Source: Sarocladium kiliense
Taxonomy: Eukaryota; Ascomycota; Sordariomycetes; Hypocreales; Sarocladiaceae
Length of the DNA: 64,000 nucleotides
Reading direction: 5' to 3'
NCBI GenBank assembly: GCA_030734395.1
Contig: JAUZTG010000048.1
Coordinates: 1,240,001 to 1,304,000 of the forward strand
The position numbers were made by a program, and so were the translations under genes. This document shows positions 22,259-35,194 of the stretch, piece by piece; within the stretch, counting starts at the first letter, position 1, and each line of letters begins with the position of its first letter. The notes beneath the pieces are model-generated. The model was not told the origin of the DNA and made no database searches. It saw only the letters and a program-made list of their open reading frames with translations.

Positions 22259-25200
22259 TCACCACTTTTCGGGCCCGAAACGCTCTCCGTCACCAAGGGT
22301 TCTGTAAGGGCACGCCTGCCAGTCGCAGCCTTGCTTGTAGACTTCCGTACCCCACCAGCTGAACCCGTTCATCCACCCAGGATAAAGGAAGCCGAAGAAG
22401 ACGACAACGATACCAAATGCGAGCCCTGAGTCAAGGGCGGCGCTCAGTGTCATGGTGTACTTGGCCCACCACGCGCCGGCGCGTCTCTTGATGCGGTAGT
22501 TGAAGACGTAGCACACAACGGCCCAAACAGAGAAGTTCAGGCCAGTTGCGGGTGGAATCCAAGACATGGCGCCGAAGATGACGGGGAGGTTGACCTTGCG
22601 AAGAATGCTGTTGTGATGCTTGCGGCTGTAAAGCCATAGTGGGATGGGTAGAATGGCGCCAAGGGGGAAGCACCAGACGAGGGCGCGGTACAGTGCGCCT
22701 GGCCCAAAAAATTCGCCAACTCCGACGACACCCCAAAGAATAGAGCCGTTGAAGTGCACTCGTGCGATTGGGCAGCTGAAGCCACTAACGGCGTCTGGTG
22801 TGCACAGCCCCCGAACGTTGGTAAACATCCAGTTGAGGACCCCGATCTGCGTAACAGACGAGACGAGTGTGGCAACAACCTGGACGGTGAACATCATCTT
22901 GGGAGGGATCTTCATGTAATGGCCCAGCTTCAGATCCGAAGCGAACTTGATACCCTGCGCGGAGGAGATGTAGCCGTACGAGACGAAGACCATATTCGCA
23001 ATTGGACGGCCAGGGAAGACCGCGCCGCAAATCAGCTGACAGATCAGGTAGATACTGCTGTGCTGGTTGGTGATGGCCATGATGATGCCATTGGGGATAA
23101 AGAAGAGGGCTCCAATTGCCAGCGCCAGTGCGAGGCCATACCATGGAAGGTGGACGGGGTAGCTGGGTAGTTGTTAGCAATGTCTTCAGTCTGCTTCGCG
23201 AACGAACTGTCGGGGATTGACTTACTATTCAACGACGAAGACACCAATTGCTGCCATTGAGAGGAAGGTGATCAAGTACCAGGAAGCTGGGACATCATCG
23301 TACCTTCTCATGAGCCGGCAGTGGATATCTTCCTTCGTTAGGAGGCCCTCGTCGTTGGGGTGTGAATGTCCGGAGGCGGAGGCGGGTCGGCCTCGTTCGT
23401 TGGAGCCATCAGAGACTGTCTGGTATGCGCCCTTGCCCTCCTCTCTAGCCTCCCTCAGAGCCTTCTTCCACGTACTCCAAATCTCCTGGCCATGCCAGCA
23501 AGCTGTATGGGTGAGGAGCGCAGCCAGTGCCGCAAACTGCACGCCGTAACTGAGCATATAAGTGACGGGTAGGAAAACGCGGCTGTAATTCTTGTACGCC
23601 TCTTTGTTGAAGAGGAACTCGGGAGTCAGGATCTTGGTGACGTTGTACATGTCCGCCTTGTTGTCGAAGACGGCTGTCGACAGAATTGGCATATATGATG
23701 AGTATGCGACGTTGGTGTAATACATTATCGGTGCCACAATCCACATGACGATCGCGAGACCACCAATAACGTTCATGGCGGCCCAGAACGGAACTAGAAG
23801 TGGCGATCCGATATACGTGATTTGTGCCCAGTCGAATGTGACTGGGAAGAGGCCGAGGCCAGAGGAGACGCCGAAGAGGTTCGCAACGACTACATTCTTT
23901 GGGGCGAACCATGTGAGTACGTTGAAGTTACTCAGAGCTGGGAAAAGGAGTCCTGGTAAGAAGTAAAACGCAAACCCAACGCTCCAAACAATGAAGAAGA
24001 ACCTCCACCGACTAATCTTCCAGCCGTTGGCGGGCTTGTTCTCCTGTCTGTGCAGCGTGGAGAACATGGCGGCGGACATAAGGGTGCCAGGCCACACCAT
24101 ACCGCTCGGTCTCACTAGGATGCGTCTCGAGAGACCAGCAAAGCCGTATCCCAGGATTTGCGTAGAGATTGTAAGCAACAGCTGGTAAAGGATGGGTGCT
24201 TCCTGGTTATAGAAATGCGTCTGCTCGACGATGACGTCCGTGGCAAAGGCGAAGCCGAACGCAACATTGCTGCTGACATACACGCAAGTGTGTTCCTTCT
24301 CGTTCCAGCGTCCCTGAGCCAGCCAGACGCGGAGTGAGTTAAGCTTCGTCCTTCGTGGGCGCGTCATGGGATCGTCCGACTCAGCTAAGGAAGGCGTTCG
24401 AATGCCATCTATGAACTGCTCATCGGGATCGTAAGGTCGTTTGAGGAAGTAGTCCCATATCAGACCGAGGGGGTGAACAAGAAGTAAAGCAATGACTGGT
24501 GTAATAGCAACGCTTGGGTATCGTAGAGAGAAGAAGAGATTGGTTGAGGAGCCCAGGATGGAGAAGAGGACGGACAGAGTCCACATGCGAGGTGTATTGA
24601 TAGAAAGGGTTGTGTCGTCGGTAGGTGGTACAGATGCACGAACGGCTTCGTGGGGCGAGTTCTCGTCGTCTTCAGCATCCGAGTCTGGGGCCCGGCCCTC
24701 GAGAAGAGGGCCATCCTCGGAGTCGTCCTGCTTATCGTTGTCGAGCAACGTTCCCAGCGGAGCATCTGCCACACCGAAGCGGCCCTCGAGACCAGAGACT
24801 AGCATGGCGCCATCGAGGTCCTCTGAGAGTCGTGAAACTTGCTTCGTCAAATTGGAGCGTCGAGAGCGGCTACCCTCGGATACTGAACGGAGTACGTGAG
24901 CATCGCTGCTGTTTTCGCTGCTCGCCGGCGAGGCATTGCGACTAGGCGTGAGAGAGACGGAACCATACGGCGCTTCGCGAGAGTCGGACGGCTGCCGAAG
25001 AAACGGCGTCTTCTTAGACACCATCGTGTCGATGAGAGCGCCAGCCCCGAGCTCTGTTTGGTCTAGATGTGTTATGTCCTCGGAATCGAAAGAAAGGTGT
25101 TGAGTAGGGGAAGAGGACGAAGGATGATTGGCACCTTGAGCGCCAGGAACATGTTCAGGTTCGTGATTCGGTTGTAAGCTCGGATGCGAGAGTCGTGAGT

Positions 25201-25678
25201 CGGTCGAAGAGTTCGTAACGGTGGAAGCGCTGCGGGCTGCAGCAGCTGCAGCAGAAGCGGAAGAGGTGAGGCCCGGTACAGGAACTGGAGCCTGAACTGG
25301 AGCAAGAGCAGGGTATCTGCTTGTCGTTGGCGAGGAAGAGTCAGTAGCAGGTGGAGGAGGAGGCAGGGACTGAAGAGGAACGTCTACAGTGACACCGGGC
25401 TGCTGCCGAGGTGAGTCCCTGCTGGATCGGTGTCTGACTCTGTAGCCGTCCCTGTTGTGAGCGGCGGCAGCATGGTCGTCGTGCATGTACAGACGGGCCG
25501 TGGGGTCATGCAGCGGACCCCTGCTGGCAGGCAAGCGGGAGCCTGAGCGCGTGCCTGCGACAAGAGGGCTCGGAGCAGGGAATGGAGAGTCGCCAGTGGT
25601 GGGAGCGGTGTCTTGGGATTCGCTGCTGGTGTGCGTGGGAGGAGCAGGAGTGGGAGTGAAAGTGGGATTGCGAGGCAT
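22259..25678 (-). CDS. OPT-family oligopeptide transporter
   Basis: Exons on the minus strand are 25678-23226 and 23162-22259 (63-nt intron, GTAAGT...ACCCAG, codon TAC split 2+1), giving 1118 aa. OPT proteins are proton-coupled importers of small peptides or related compounds in the plasma membrane. About the first 360 residues are hydrophilic and Ser/Pro/Asp-rich with no membrane segment, unusually long for the family. Hydrophobic segments begin around MWTLSVLFSILGSSTNLFFS, the usual first OPT helix, with the family SLRYPSVAI just after. Later family blocks include SVGFAFYFLPGLLFPALSNF, FPVTFDWAQI and SYGYISSAQGIKFASDLKLG in exon 2. The C-terminus is ERFGPEKW. The true start could be a downstream Met. 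The peptide versus siderophore or glutathione substrate question cannot be settled. Confidence 0.93.
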
Positions 25679-27749
25679 GCTGCCAGCGGGGCGAGCAAGG
25701 TCACAAGTGGAGGGTGCAGTAGTCGTTGCGTGGTGCGGTGGTGCGAGCGTCGTTGCAGGGAAATTCTGACGATGGCTGGGCCTGCGACGGGGGTAGGGCG
25801 GGAGGTACCGACGCCGTCCCGGGGCACGGGCACAGGGAGTCAGGGAGCACTAGGTACCTCAACTCACCTCACCCCAGGCAGGGCAGGGGAGCTGAATGGT
25901 GGTGTACCTTAGCCCGAGATCGACAGGCGTAGCGTGGTGAGATGCAGGCTGTTGTGCGATTGATTGATAACTTCTTCTGAGCTGCATGAGGTTGAGAGAC
26001 ACGGGATGCATGCAGGCAGACACACGCCGACCCCTTTCGCAAGGGTATGTGTGACTCTTTCGGCGAAAGCGTGCCGTAGATGGTGATGGGCGTGATGTAT
26101 CGTAAGGTAAGACGGGGCACACCACGCCGACTGGAGGAGAGAGAACAGCTGACAGCGAAATTAGGAGAGAGAAGAGTGGTGTCGTTAGGAACCAAGGAAC
26201 AGAGTTTACACGAGCTGGCTGTCTGTCATAATACACGTTTTTGACATGAGCAGCTTATGCTTCAGCCAAACCGGACTCGGCTGCGGCTGTGAAGCTTGCT
26301 TGACACTGACGGCTGGTGGCTGGTGGCTGGTGGCTGCTTGCGGAAGTGTCGGCGGGGGTGAAGGGGTCCTGTATTGAGTGTCCTGTAGCCAGGTAGGGGG
26401 CGAATTGCAGCTGTCGGGGCGCGCGTGGGGGCACTACGACAGCGAATATAGCGTTGATACACGTCTGTCCCCCAGCTGTACTCTTCAAGAATTCGAACAT
26501 AAATCATGGCAAAGTTATTGTCCATCTCTCAGCTGGAGTAACGAGACTGGAGTTTAAAACAGATAGTGCAACCAGCATATTTCTGCTGACAGAATGTCTC
26601 CATGAACATCTCAGGCAACACAGGGAGACCACAGGGGCCATTGCCGCCTACAGGGAATACCTGGGCGGTACCTCAGCCGCTAACGTGGTGATGCTCCACC
26701 GTGCAGGATCAGATTAGATAACGCGTCACTTTACACCATCACCATCTGCAACAACATCCTCGTTACAAACGCCATCCAAATCCGAGAGGAGCAAGAACAG
26801 ACCTCGCCTAGCCTCTCGCCCATAGTGTGGATGGTTGTGGAGTTGCCCCTCTTGGCTTCCGGCCCAAAAGTCCCTCTTCTTTTTTCCTCGCTGCCCATCG
26901 TCATCATCGATTTATTTTGCACTGGAGTTGCCTGCTTGTTGCTCTGAAGCGGTGAGGGGTTTCCAGGCCTTTTCCTGGTCAAAAAGCGCGTCTCATACTC
27001 CACTGTTCTGGCATGCCCGGACTCATCGACGCGTAGCTTCTGGAGGCGGGAAACGCAGAGGACTATTCAGTTATGTGTCTCAATATCGTGGAGCCGGTGG
27101 CTGAGCTTCTTTATGCACGTGTGACAACATGTCTTGAGGTTAGAATTCTCATGCAGCACAACGCGCTTCCTCGATAAGCACTTCGATGGTACTCCGTACT
27201 CTCATGCATCTATCGGTCTCGCATCGCCTGACGTCGAGCCGTTGACCCGTCCAAGCACAAACGCGCTTTAGCCTACGGGACTGCTGTGGATTGCCTACTG
27301 AAGTCACATGGCTCTAGCTTGCATAGAGCGACATCCGGATACCGTGGCAAGGGCGCGTCTTGACTAATACACCAGAGACTGTCGCCTTGTCTCAGACACA
27401 ATCTAGTCTTTCGCTCAGTCTCTTCCAGCTATTGGCTTGTCGGTGAGGCTGGCGATGACTCGCATAGCCTCCTGGCAACACTGCCGACGACAAATTGCTG
27501 TCCAGCAGAGATATCGGCATCAACACACCAGCGACGAGAATGACATCAGATAGCAAATGAGGTCTGGACAACGTCATGTCGCAGCTAATCAGCACGCAGA
27601 GGTGCTGTCGTTCCGTCTCGAAAATCTAAGTCCCTGGCGATGTGGGTCCAGCTGCGGAAAGCGACACCGTTCTCCAAGATGGACTCTTGCTCCAGCCACG
27701 TAAAGCATCACCGATGCCGGAACCTCAACAGAACTTGGGCACTGCCGAA
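25679..27749. other. Long spacer upstream of OPT and FAU1 genes
   Basis: This 2.1-kb divergent spacer shows no gene. The OPT-proximal part (25680-26240) should hold its promoter and leader. A short 7-bp tandem repeat sits at 26311-26336. Small open frames have no recognisable content. Confidence 0.5.
26311..26336. repeat. 7-bp tandem repeat GGCTGGT
   Basis: Three full copies of GGCTGGT and a partial fourth in a row. A minor simple repeat in non-coding DNA. Confidence 0.7.
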
Positions 27750-28548
27750 ATGGCCTCAAATGTGACGGCTGCCGCAAAGCAGCAGCTCAGGTCTCTTATG
27801 AAACAAAGACTTTCGGAGCTCTCATCTGACGCTGTGGGCGCCCAGAGTGAGTTCTATACCTCAGAAGTTGCTGGTAAGCTTAGAGCTAATCAGGACTCTC
27901 CTAGGTTCTCGCGTTTTCGCGTCTCTTCAATCTTTCAAACCCTATCAAGATGCTCGTAAAATCAGCATCTACCTATCCATGCCTGGCGCAGAGATCCAGA
28001 CAGATCCTATTGTTCGCCATGCACTTGATACCGGAAAGCAGGTATTTGTCCCGTACCTCCATCGCTCGCCGTTAGAAACGCCAGACACGCCGACACGTGT
28101 TATGGACATGGTTCATTTAAAGAGTATTGGGGACTATGAGAGTTTGAAGCGTGATCGATGGGGGATTCCCAGCGTCGATCCGGCAACGGTGCATGAGCGT
28201 CAACGCATCCTAGGAGGGCCGGATGTATTCCACTCAGAAGAGTCGACATTGGATCTGATATTGGTCCCAGGCGTAGCCTTTGATGTTGAGAAGTCAGGTC
28301 ATGTGCGAAGGTTGGGTCATGGTAAAGGTTTCTACGACTTCTTTATCAACCGGTACCTCGCAAGGGCAGGGGATCATGGGCTTGACGATACGTCATTGCA
28401 ACTGTATGGCTTGGCTCTATCGGAGCAGCTTCTTCCAGAGTCATCGGAGGAGCAGATTCCCATTGGGCAATATGACAGGAAGCTACATGGGTTACTTGTT
28501 GGTGACGGACAGGTTTTCGACACAAGTAACATAGAAGCAAAATCATGA
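27750..28548 (+). CDS. FAU1: 5-formyltetrahydrofolate cyclo-ligase
   Basis: Exons 27750-27846 and 27905-28548 (58-nt intron, donor GTGAGT, branch GCTAATC, acceptor CCTAG) give 246 aa. The enzyme (5,10-methenyl-THF synthetase) uses ATP to convert 5-formyl-THF to 5,10-methenyl-THF. The family N-terminus (AAAKQQLRSLMKQRL) is followed by the YLSMPGAEIQTDPI block, the substrate/nucleotide segment LDLILVPGVAFD and the glycine-rich LGHGKGFYD loop, with GLALSEQLLP near the end. A second possible donor GTAAGC at 27874 would leave a 31-nt intron, which is too short, so the GTGAGT donor is chosen. An in-frame Met 12 codons upstream (27714) is an alternative start. Confidence 0.92.
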
Positions 28549-29157
28549 ACAGGGAGCGATATGGCCTTAGCATGTGTCTCAGCATGGCTCCGGCACCAAG
28601 CTCATCGGCTGCTGAGCCGCTATGCAAGAACTTTCTTCACCTCATCACCCAAGGTGGCTTTTCCCACATTGTCACAGTTCCGTCCGCGATGGATATATAT
28701 GGTTGCTTGAGCTTGAAAAGGTGTTACTTGCATTTCACGGAGTAGAAGAGGCTAGGTACAGGGTAGTCAAATTTGCGAGGAACTGCTCCGTAGCGGGGTT
28801 GAGGGGTGGTCAAGGCAACGGTGCGCCCGCCATGCCATCACTGGGCCAAACTTGAGGACGCCTTGTTCTTTCTTTAGCTCCACGTTCAACCTCTTTCCCC
28901 TAAGCACCCCGTTCCTCACGCTTCGCACTTGAAACTTCTTGGTCTATCAAGCTGGCCTGTGCCTGAGCTCTTGGTTGTATTGTTCAAAGCGACCAAGAAT
29001 CTCGCCTCCGTACCGACCGAGCCTCTCGATCGCGAGTCCAAACCAAACCAGCCGACCCCACGTGAAAGTTCTCGACGTCTCCCCCCACGCGATTCGCCAT
29101 TGCTACGCCGACGGGCACCTGCGACCTCTACACAAGATTTCAGATCAGCTAGTCATC
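28549..29157. other. 3' flank of FAU1 and promoter/leader of MTR10-type gene
   Basis: No gene is seen. The last roughly 250 bp are rich in CCCC and CTC runs, consistent with the leader of the karyopherin gene. Confidence 0.5.
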
Positions 29158-32100
29158 ATGGCGACGAACGGGGCGCCGGATGCGTTCGCGCCATCGGACG
29201 TTCTGGCGGCCGTCATGACGATGCGAAGCGGGGAGCAGGAGTCGAAGAAGAAGGCCCACGAATACCTTGAGCAGTTCCAGAAATCGGTACGAAGTCCTTC
29301 TCAACTGAGACGATGTGGTGGATCAACTGACAGTGGTGTATGTGTGTAGAAAGGCTCATGGGGCACCATCATTGGCATTTTGCAGTCTGAGGCTGAACCT
29401 GAGGCGACGCTGTTTGCTGCGATCACGCTTCGCGGAAAGGTTTATATATATCTTGCGGATGACTGTTGACAGGCATACTGACAGTCTTCAGATTACCTAC
29501 GACCTGGCCACGCAAGTGCCTCCAAGCGAGCTCGCCTCTCTGCGAAACCAAATACTCCTGCTTCTCAAGCACTTCGCTGCTGGTCCCAAGCCGATCCGAG
29601 TTCAGCTCTGCGTTTGCCTGGCCATCCTGGCTATCCAGATGAAGGAATGGGACGACGTCCTCCCATCGGTTGTTCAGGCTCTAAGTGGCAGCCCCCAGAG
29701 CCATGCCTGCATCCTGGACTTCCTGCGAGTGCTTCCCGAAGAGGTCACCGAAGGTCGCAAGATCACCCTGTCTGTACGTGGAACGAATCATCATACTCAG
29801 CTGGCTCGAAATTGGTCTCGAGGATACCGCGAGCGGTCGACATCGGCAAGGAACATAAGTCTAATATTCTGAAAACAGGAAGAAGATCTGGCAGCCAGGA
29901 CCCAGGCTCTACTTACCGACAACACCACGCAAGTCGTGCAGCTTCTCATCAACTATGCTCAGTCATCACGTAAGCCATATGACTGCAAGTTTTATACGGC
30001 CAGAAACTAACATTGCCTGCAGCTACCGCGGCTAAGGACCCGCAGCTTATGGAGTGCATTACGTCTTGGCTCAGGGAGGTTCCCGTTGGCGACGTCGTTT
30101 CATCGCCATTGCTCGATGTCGTATTTGAGGGCGTCACCAGCGATGAGTGTTCCCAGGAGGCAGCAGAATGCTTGTGCACGATGCTGAGGGAGACGCGCGA
30201 TGTCGACGAGAGCCAGGATGTTATCGAGGCACTGTTCCCTAAGACTCTCAGCCTGACACCACAGATCGCCGCAGCAGATGAGGAAGAGGACACAGATAAA
30301 CTGAAGGCTTTGACAAAGGTCTTCGCCACTGCCGCAGAAAGCTGGGTGGTTGCCATCGCAAGACAGCCCACCCAATTCCGGCCACTCGTCGAAGCCGTGC
30401 TCGAATGCGCAGCGCGTGACAAAGAGCGCGATTTCATCGAGCACACCTTCGCCTTCTGGTACGAGCTGAAGCAGTACCTGGTTCTGGAGAGGTATATCCA
30501 GGGCCGACTCGAGATGAACGACATTTATGCCAAGCTGGTCGACATCTTCCTGAAACACTTGCGCTTCCCTCAACCCGACTCAGGCAATGAGGCCGACCTC
30601 TTCGACGGTGATCGAGAACAAGAGGAGAAGTTCAGGGAATTCCGTCATCAGATGGGGGATACACTCAAGGATGCCTGCGAGGTTCTTGGTGTTACTGAGT
30701 GCCTGACCAAGGTGCTCAACGCCATCCAAGCCTGGATGCAGAAGCATGCCAGCCAGGCCACTGGCACTCAAGTACCGAACTGGCAGGAGCTGGAAGCTCC
30801 ACTTTTCGCCATGAGGGCGCTGGGACGTATGGTTGACAAAGAGGAGAATGTTGTCCTGCCACAGCTCATGCCGCTCCTTGTTCAAATCCCAGCCCATGAG
30901 AAGCTTAGATTTGCCACAATCATGGTTCTCGGACGTTATACCGAATGGACTGCGGAGCACCCAGAATACCTTGAGCCGCAGTTCAACTACATCGTCACCT
31001 CGTTCCAGTCTGATTCGAAGGAGATCATTCGCGCCGCAGCGCTTTCCATAAAATACTTCTGCACGGACTGCAAGCACCTGCTTAGTGGTCAGGTCCTTCA
31101 GCTGCAGAAGTTCTACGATGAAGTATTGGACAAGCTTCCGGACGTGAGCAAGGAGGAGATTACTGAGGGTGTGGCGAATGTGGTTGCTGTACAACCGACA
31201 GAGGAGACGTATCGCCTCCTCAAGCTGTACTGTGATCCTTTGATCCAACGATTGATGACGAAAGCGAACAATGCTACTGACGAAGACAGTAAGCTTGCGT
31301 TGGCTGGTAAGTGGGAGTTCTTCTGTAAACTGATGCAGGCGCGATTGTTGACCCTTCTTAGATCATCTCCAGTTGATCACCAAGTTCGCTCAGGTCGTCA
31401 TGCCGCCCGTGGCTGTTGGACAGGAGAATCCCGCTGTCAAGTACTGGCAGGAAACTTTCCCCATTCTTTCTACAGTCCTTGATAACTTCCTCGACTTCAG
31501 CCCCATTTGCGAGCGCGTTTGCAGATGTTGGCGGAGCATGGTTATCTCATACCGCACAGCCATGTCACCAATGCTGCCCGACATGGCCAACAAGCTGGCT
31601 ATCGGCTTCAACAACTCAAGAGAAGGTTGCTTCCTCTGGGTGACGTCGTCGATCCTGCGTGAGTTCTCTGAGGACCGGGAGCACGTCGACCAAGCAACAA
31701 CAGATAACATCTACACCTTCTTTGAGGCGCAAGCTACGACTTTCCTTCGCGTTATGACGGAGCTCGAGCCCAAGGAGCTTCCTGATGTCATCGACGACTT
31801 CTTCCGCCTGCTCATCGACGCATTGCTCTACTTCCCGACCAAGCTGATGCCGTCTCACTTGATGGGATCTATATTTGAAGCGTCGATCTACGCCCTGACT
31901 CTCGAGCAGCGTGATCCCCTTTCCTCGACTCTTCACTTCCTGCGGGATCTTTTATCTTACGGCGGAGATAATCCGGCGACTAGCAATGGGCTTTCCGAGG
32001 CAGCAGCGGCAGAGCTTCGCGGGATCGTCAAGAACCTGCTTTCTTCTCACGGGGGCAGCCTTGTCAAGCAGGTCATGGCGGGTATGATGATCACCTTCCC

Positions 32101-32401
32101 TCGTGATTGCTTTGCGGACGGCAGTGGCGTCCTCCTTGCACTTTTCGAGCTGCTTCCACAACAGACCACAGAGTGGGTAGCCAGCACCATCCAGATGCTT
32201 CCGGAGGGTACAGTTTCTCCGACGGAGGCAGATCGGCTCATGTCAAAGATCCGAGAGAAGCTGCAGTCCAACGACGCTGGGGGCGTGCGCAGCGTTCGGA
32301 CGCTTCTACAAGACTTCACGAACACGTACCGACGCCGAAATGTCGCGCCAAGAGACGGCCTAGGCCAGCTCGAGGCAGCGCGTTTCCAGTTCGGAGGATG
32401 A
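29158..32401 (+). CDS. MTR10: MTR10/transportin-3 type karyopherin
   Basis: Exons 29158-29286, 29350-29439, 29492-29773, 29879-29969, 30023-31306 and 31362-32401 give 971 aa, matching the family size. MTR10 (human TNPO3) is an importin-beta family HEAT-repeat carrier that brings SR-type mRNA-binding proteins into the nucleus and affects tRNA retrograde traffic. The N-terminal Ran-binding region reads MTMRSGEQESKKKAHEYLEQFQKS, then KGSWGTIIGILQ and TLFAAITLRGKITYDL across exon joins. The whole length is alpha-solenoid. The C-terminus RRRNVAPRDGLGQLEAARFQF is a family feature. All introns have GT-AG ends (63, 52, 105, 53, 55 nt); each join keeps the frame. No signal or membrane segment. Confidence 0.93.
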
Positions 32402-33531
32402 AAAATGAACGGGACTCGGGGTTCCGGGTGACTTGCAAATAAGCGTGAGGAGAGTAGACAAAGGGTAGATATTTGGAATGACAAAGATAGTCAACCAACG
32501 TAAACTGAAAATAGATCAAGTCTTTTCTTTTGTTGTTCGACGAAAAGGAGGAAGGGGAAACATGGCTTGATAAGCGACGGGCATGGCAAATGGAGTAAGG
32601 GATTGAGGCAAGTTGGAGATACGTCTGGAGTGAAGAGTGCCACATAGTCATACGGTGTATTTGCGTGGATCCTGGAGTGGCGAGGAAGATGTTGAAAGCA
32701 TTTTGGGGACTGAAGAAAAGGAAATAAGAGAACTTTTGAAACCAACATGGTGCTTTGGGGTTGGTGGTGACAATTGGTCGATCTGAGCAATACGGGCAGA
32801 TGACTATAATCTGACTTGCGTTATCGGAGTTGGCTGTGTCGATCCGATTCCGTTCGACCTAGGTGCCAAAAATGCATGCCAAGTCAATAATGATATGCAA
32901 GGATTTGTGCAATGTATGGCATGCAGAATAGGTATTACTAGTTCGAGTCTCGGAGAGAGAAGCTTGGTCACACAAGGCATTGAAGGTGCACGCACAGCAG
33001 GACTCATCTGGTGTCATCTGGTGTGGTGACTGCTCCGACTGCTCTGCTGAGTGGCTTACTTGCTGTGGCGGAAGTCCAGGCCATATGCTTGAACATTTAT
33101 CGATAGGAGAGAGGTGTGAGAAGAACTGAGGCGGGCACGATGATGACCCGAAGAGCACGAATGCCTTGAGAGTGTTGTGAGATGCCCATCATGGTGTGCG
33201 GAAGCAGGAAACGATCTGGCGTTTGGGCCAAGTTCGTATTGCCGAATGGATTAAGCGAGTAGAGGCTGCGTGGACTCCCTGGGCGATTAGGGACTTTTGA
33301 CCAGCTCAAGTCGTCTTTATCCGAAGGGGCAGTGCAATGGCTCGTCAGTGGGATATGTACTCGTATGCACACCGTCAGTGGGGAGGATGCCGGGTAGCTT
33401 CCGTCATAGGGCTGGGATAGCTGCAGTGACTATAAGTACACCGCGCTCCCTCCTTCACTCTCCCAGTGGTGCCCACCCCGGCTCGCCTATCCTCTTCATT
33501 CCAACGTATTGGAAACTGGTCGAGCTACAAC
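32402..33531. other. 3' flank of MTR10 and promoter of GNAT-like gene
   Basis: No gene is recognised. A B-box-like GTTCGAGTC at about 32942 has no matching tRNA fold around it. The core promoter of the next gene lies at the right end. Confidence 0.5.
33431..33437 (+). promoter_or_regulatory. Candidate TATA box of the GNAT-like gene
   Basis: TATAAGT about 95-101 bp before the ATG at 33532. Consensus match only. Confidence 0.35.
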
Positions 33532-34547
33532 ATGGCGTGCACTGGATCGGATGGAACGGGGAAGCCGTCGAAAGTGGAGTTGGTGCCGTGGGATCCGAGA
33601 AGTGAACAACACTTCAAGCGCATGGTCGAACAACGAATCGCCTGTGGCTGGGATCAGGATGAGGTGCCCGAGTGGCAGACGAAGGCTTTGAGCGGCGAGA
33701 AGTTTCTATACTGGGTTGTAAGTGACTGGTGCAATTGGTCGAGGTACACCACCTTGGGGACCCTGAGTGACTCACAACCGACGGATACAACGGTCGACTT
33801 CGAACAACGCAGATGCGATCCGAATTCTTATTGAGTGTATACTGACAATACTGCTGTGTTCAGAAGCTCGCAGACAGCCTGCCGAATAAGGATGAAATTC
33901 TCAAGGCTCACTTCGAGGAGTTCCCCTCGGTAAGGCACCATCCCAACAACACCTGTCCCCCAGAAGAGTGTCTAACACAATGGCAAGGAGAGAGAAGAGC
34001 TGATCGACACATCGACGACTCTTGGAGGGAAGGAGTACACGCCGACAAAGGAGAGCTTCTTCCCTATCGGCCACATAGGGCTTCAGGTTGGTGATGCCAG
34101 GGCAAAGCAGTTCTCCCTTCCTCTGTCTGAGAAGGCTATCTGGATCAAATCAGTCTACATCTCCTTGTATGTCGTCCGACCAGGACTAGTACCGTCTTTG
34201 CCCATCCAACTAACACACAAATACCCAGTGCCCTCCATGCCCAAGGTATCGGCCGCAGCTCCATGGAAGCCATGGAGCGTCTCGCCACCCAGCCACCACT
34301 CAACGCCGACCTCCTTGTTCTTGACACAGTAGAGAGCTCTTTCCAACTGAAGGATGAACACTTGGCCATTTACTGGGAGGGGCGAGGGAGGAAGAGGCCA
34401 GAGGTCCCCAAGGCGAATCAGGAGTGGTACATGAGGCAGGGATATCAGGTGATCAAAATAGTAGAGAATGGGGCTAACTGGGTACACCCTGTGACCAGGG
34501 AGGCACATCCTCTGACGATGGTGTTCTTGAGTAAGAAGCTGGTGTGA
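33532..34547 (+). CDS. GNAT-like N-acetyltransferase-domain protein
   Basis: Exons 33532-33717, 33864-33929, 33988-34166 and 34229-34547 give 249 aa. The first part (VPWDPRSEQHFKRMVEQRIACGWD) resembles a group of fungal proteins annotated as GNAT-type acyltransferases. The acetyl-CoA-binding motif A candidate is FALHAQGIGRSSMEAMERLA (Q-x-x-G-x-G type), formed across the third exon join, followed by a beta-strand with DLLVLDT. The C-terminus (YMRQGYQVIKIVENGANW) fits the end of the GNAT fold. Introns are 146, 58 and 62 nt with GTAAGT, GTAAGG and GTATGT donors. Substrate is unknown. No signal peptide or membrane segment. Confidence 0.75.
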
Positions 34548-35194
34548 CGAGATTGACGGGTTGTGCGTGGTTCATGATTAGATGGCAGTGAATGTAATAT
34601 GTCGGATTTCTTCTGCCGTGGTGTCAGGGTCGTTCAAAACTGCCTCTGGCATGAGATAAAAGTCACGTGTATGCCATCTCGTGTCACAAAGTTATCGACA
34701 TCATTTATGGTACCCATTGCCGCATGTTTGCTTCGAGCAATCACCAGATACTCATGAAGCAGCTCATGCCACCTCCTGGCCAAGTCCATCGCCACATAAG
34801 ATCCATCCCTGGTCGCAAGACGAGCTCTCCCTGACCGAGTGTAACCTTCTCGGTCTATGTCTAATGCTCGCTACATTAGAGTCCCTTGGGAAGCTGAACC
34901 GATAGCGGCTTCTCGTGGGACCATCACGGTCAACACAAGCCTCTCCGTTTGCCGTGATCCAGGGTGTTTGCCATCTGTCATGACAAAGAAACTATAACTT
35001 ATTCATCGAGCGTGCGACGGTGGTACTGCATCTCCCCGAGATGCTGCTTGCCCACTCCTTGGAAGATTCTAAGTCATACATCGTCTTCTAGACATTGAAT
35101 GAGGATGAAGCCCTCTTCATAGATGATGATAAGATTGCGCAAAATCTCCGTAGGCTGAGGGAGATCTCTCCTCCCTTTTTCTTCGTACGGAGCC
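34548..35194. other. Spacer before the multi-cysteine gene
   Basis: No coding signal recognised. The final roughly 40 bases (TCTCCTCCCTTTTTCTTCG) form a pyrimidine-rich leader immediately before the ATG at 35195. Confidence 0.5.

Noticed and set aside
23225..23247. Ending the OPT protein at the in-frame stop after 817 codons
   Set aside because: A clean GTAAGT...CCCAG intron joins this exon to the remaining OPT membrane domain at 23162, so the single-exon reading is an artefact.
27642..27959. 105-codon frame reading through the first exon and intron of FAU1
   Set aside because: The family sequence continues only if the 58-nt intron is removed; the read-through frame loses similarity.
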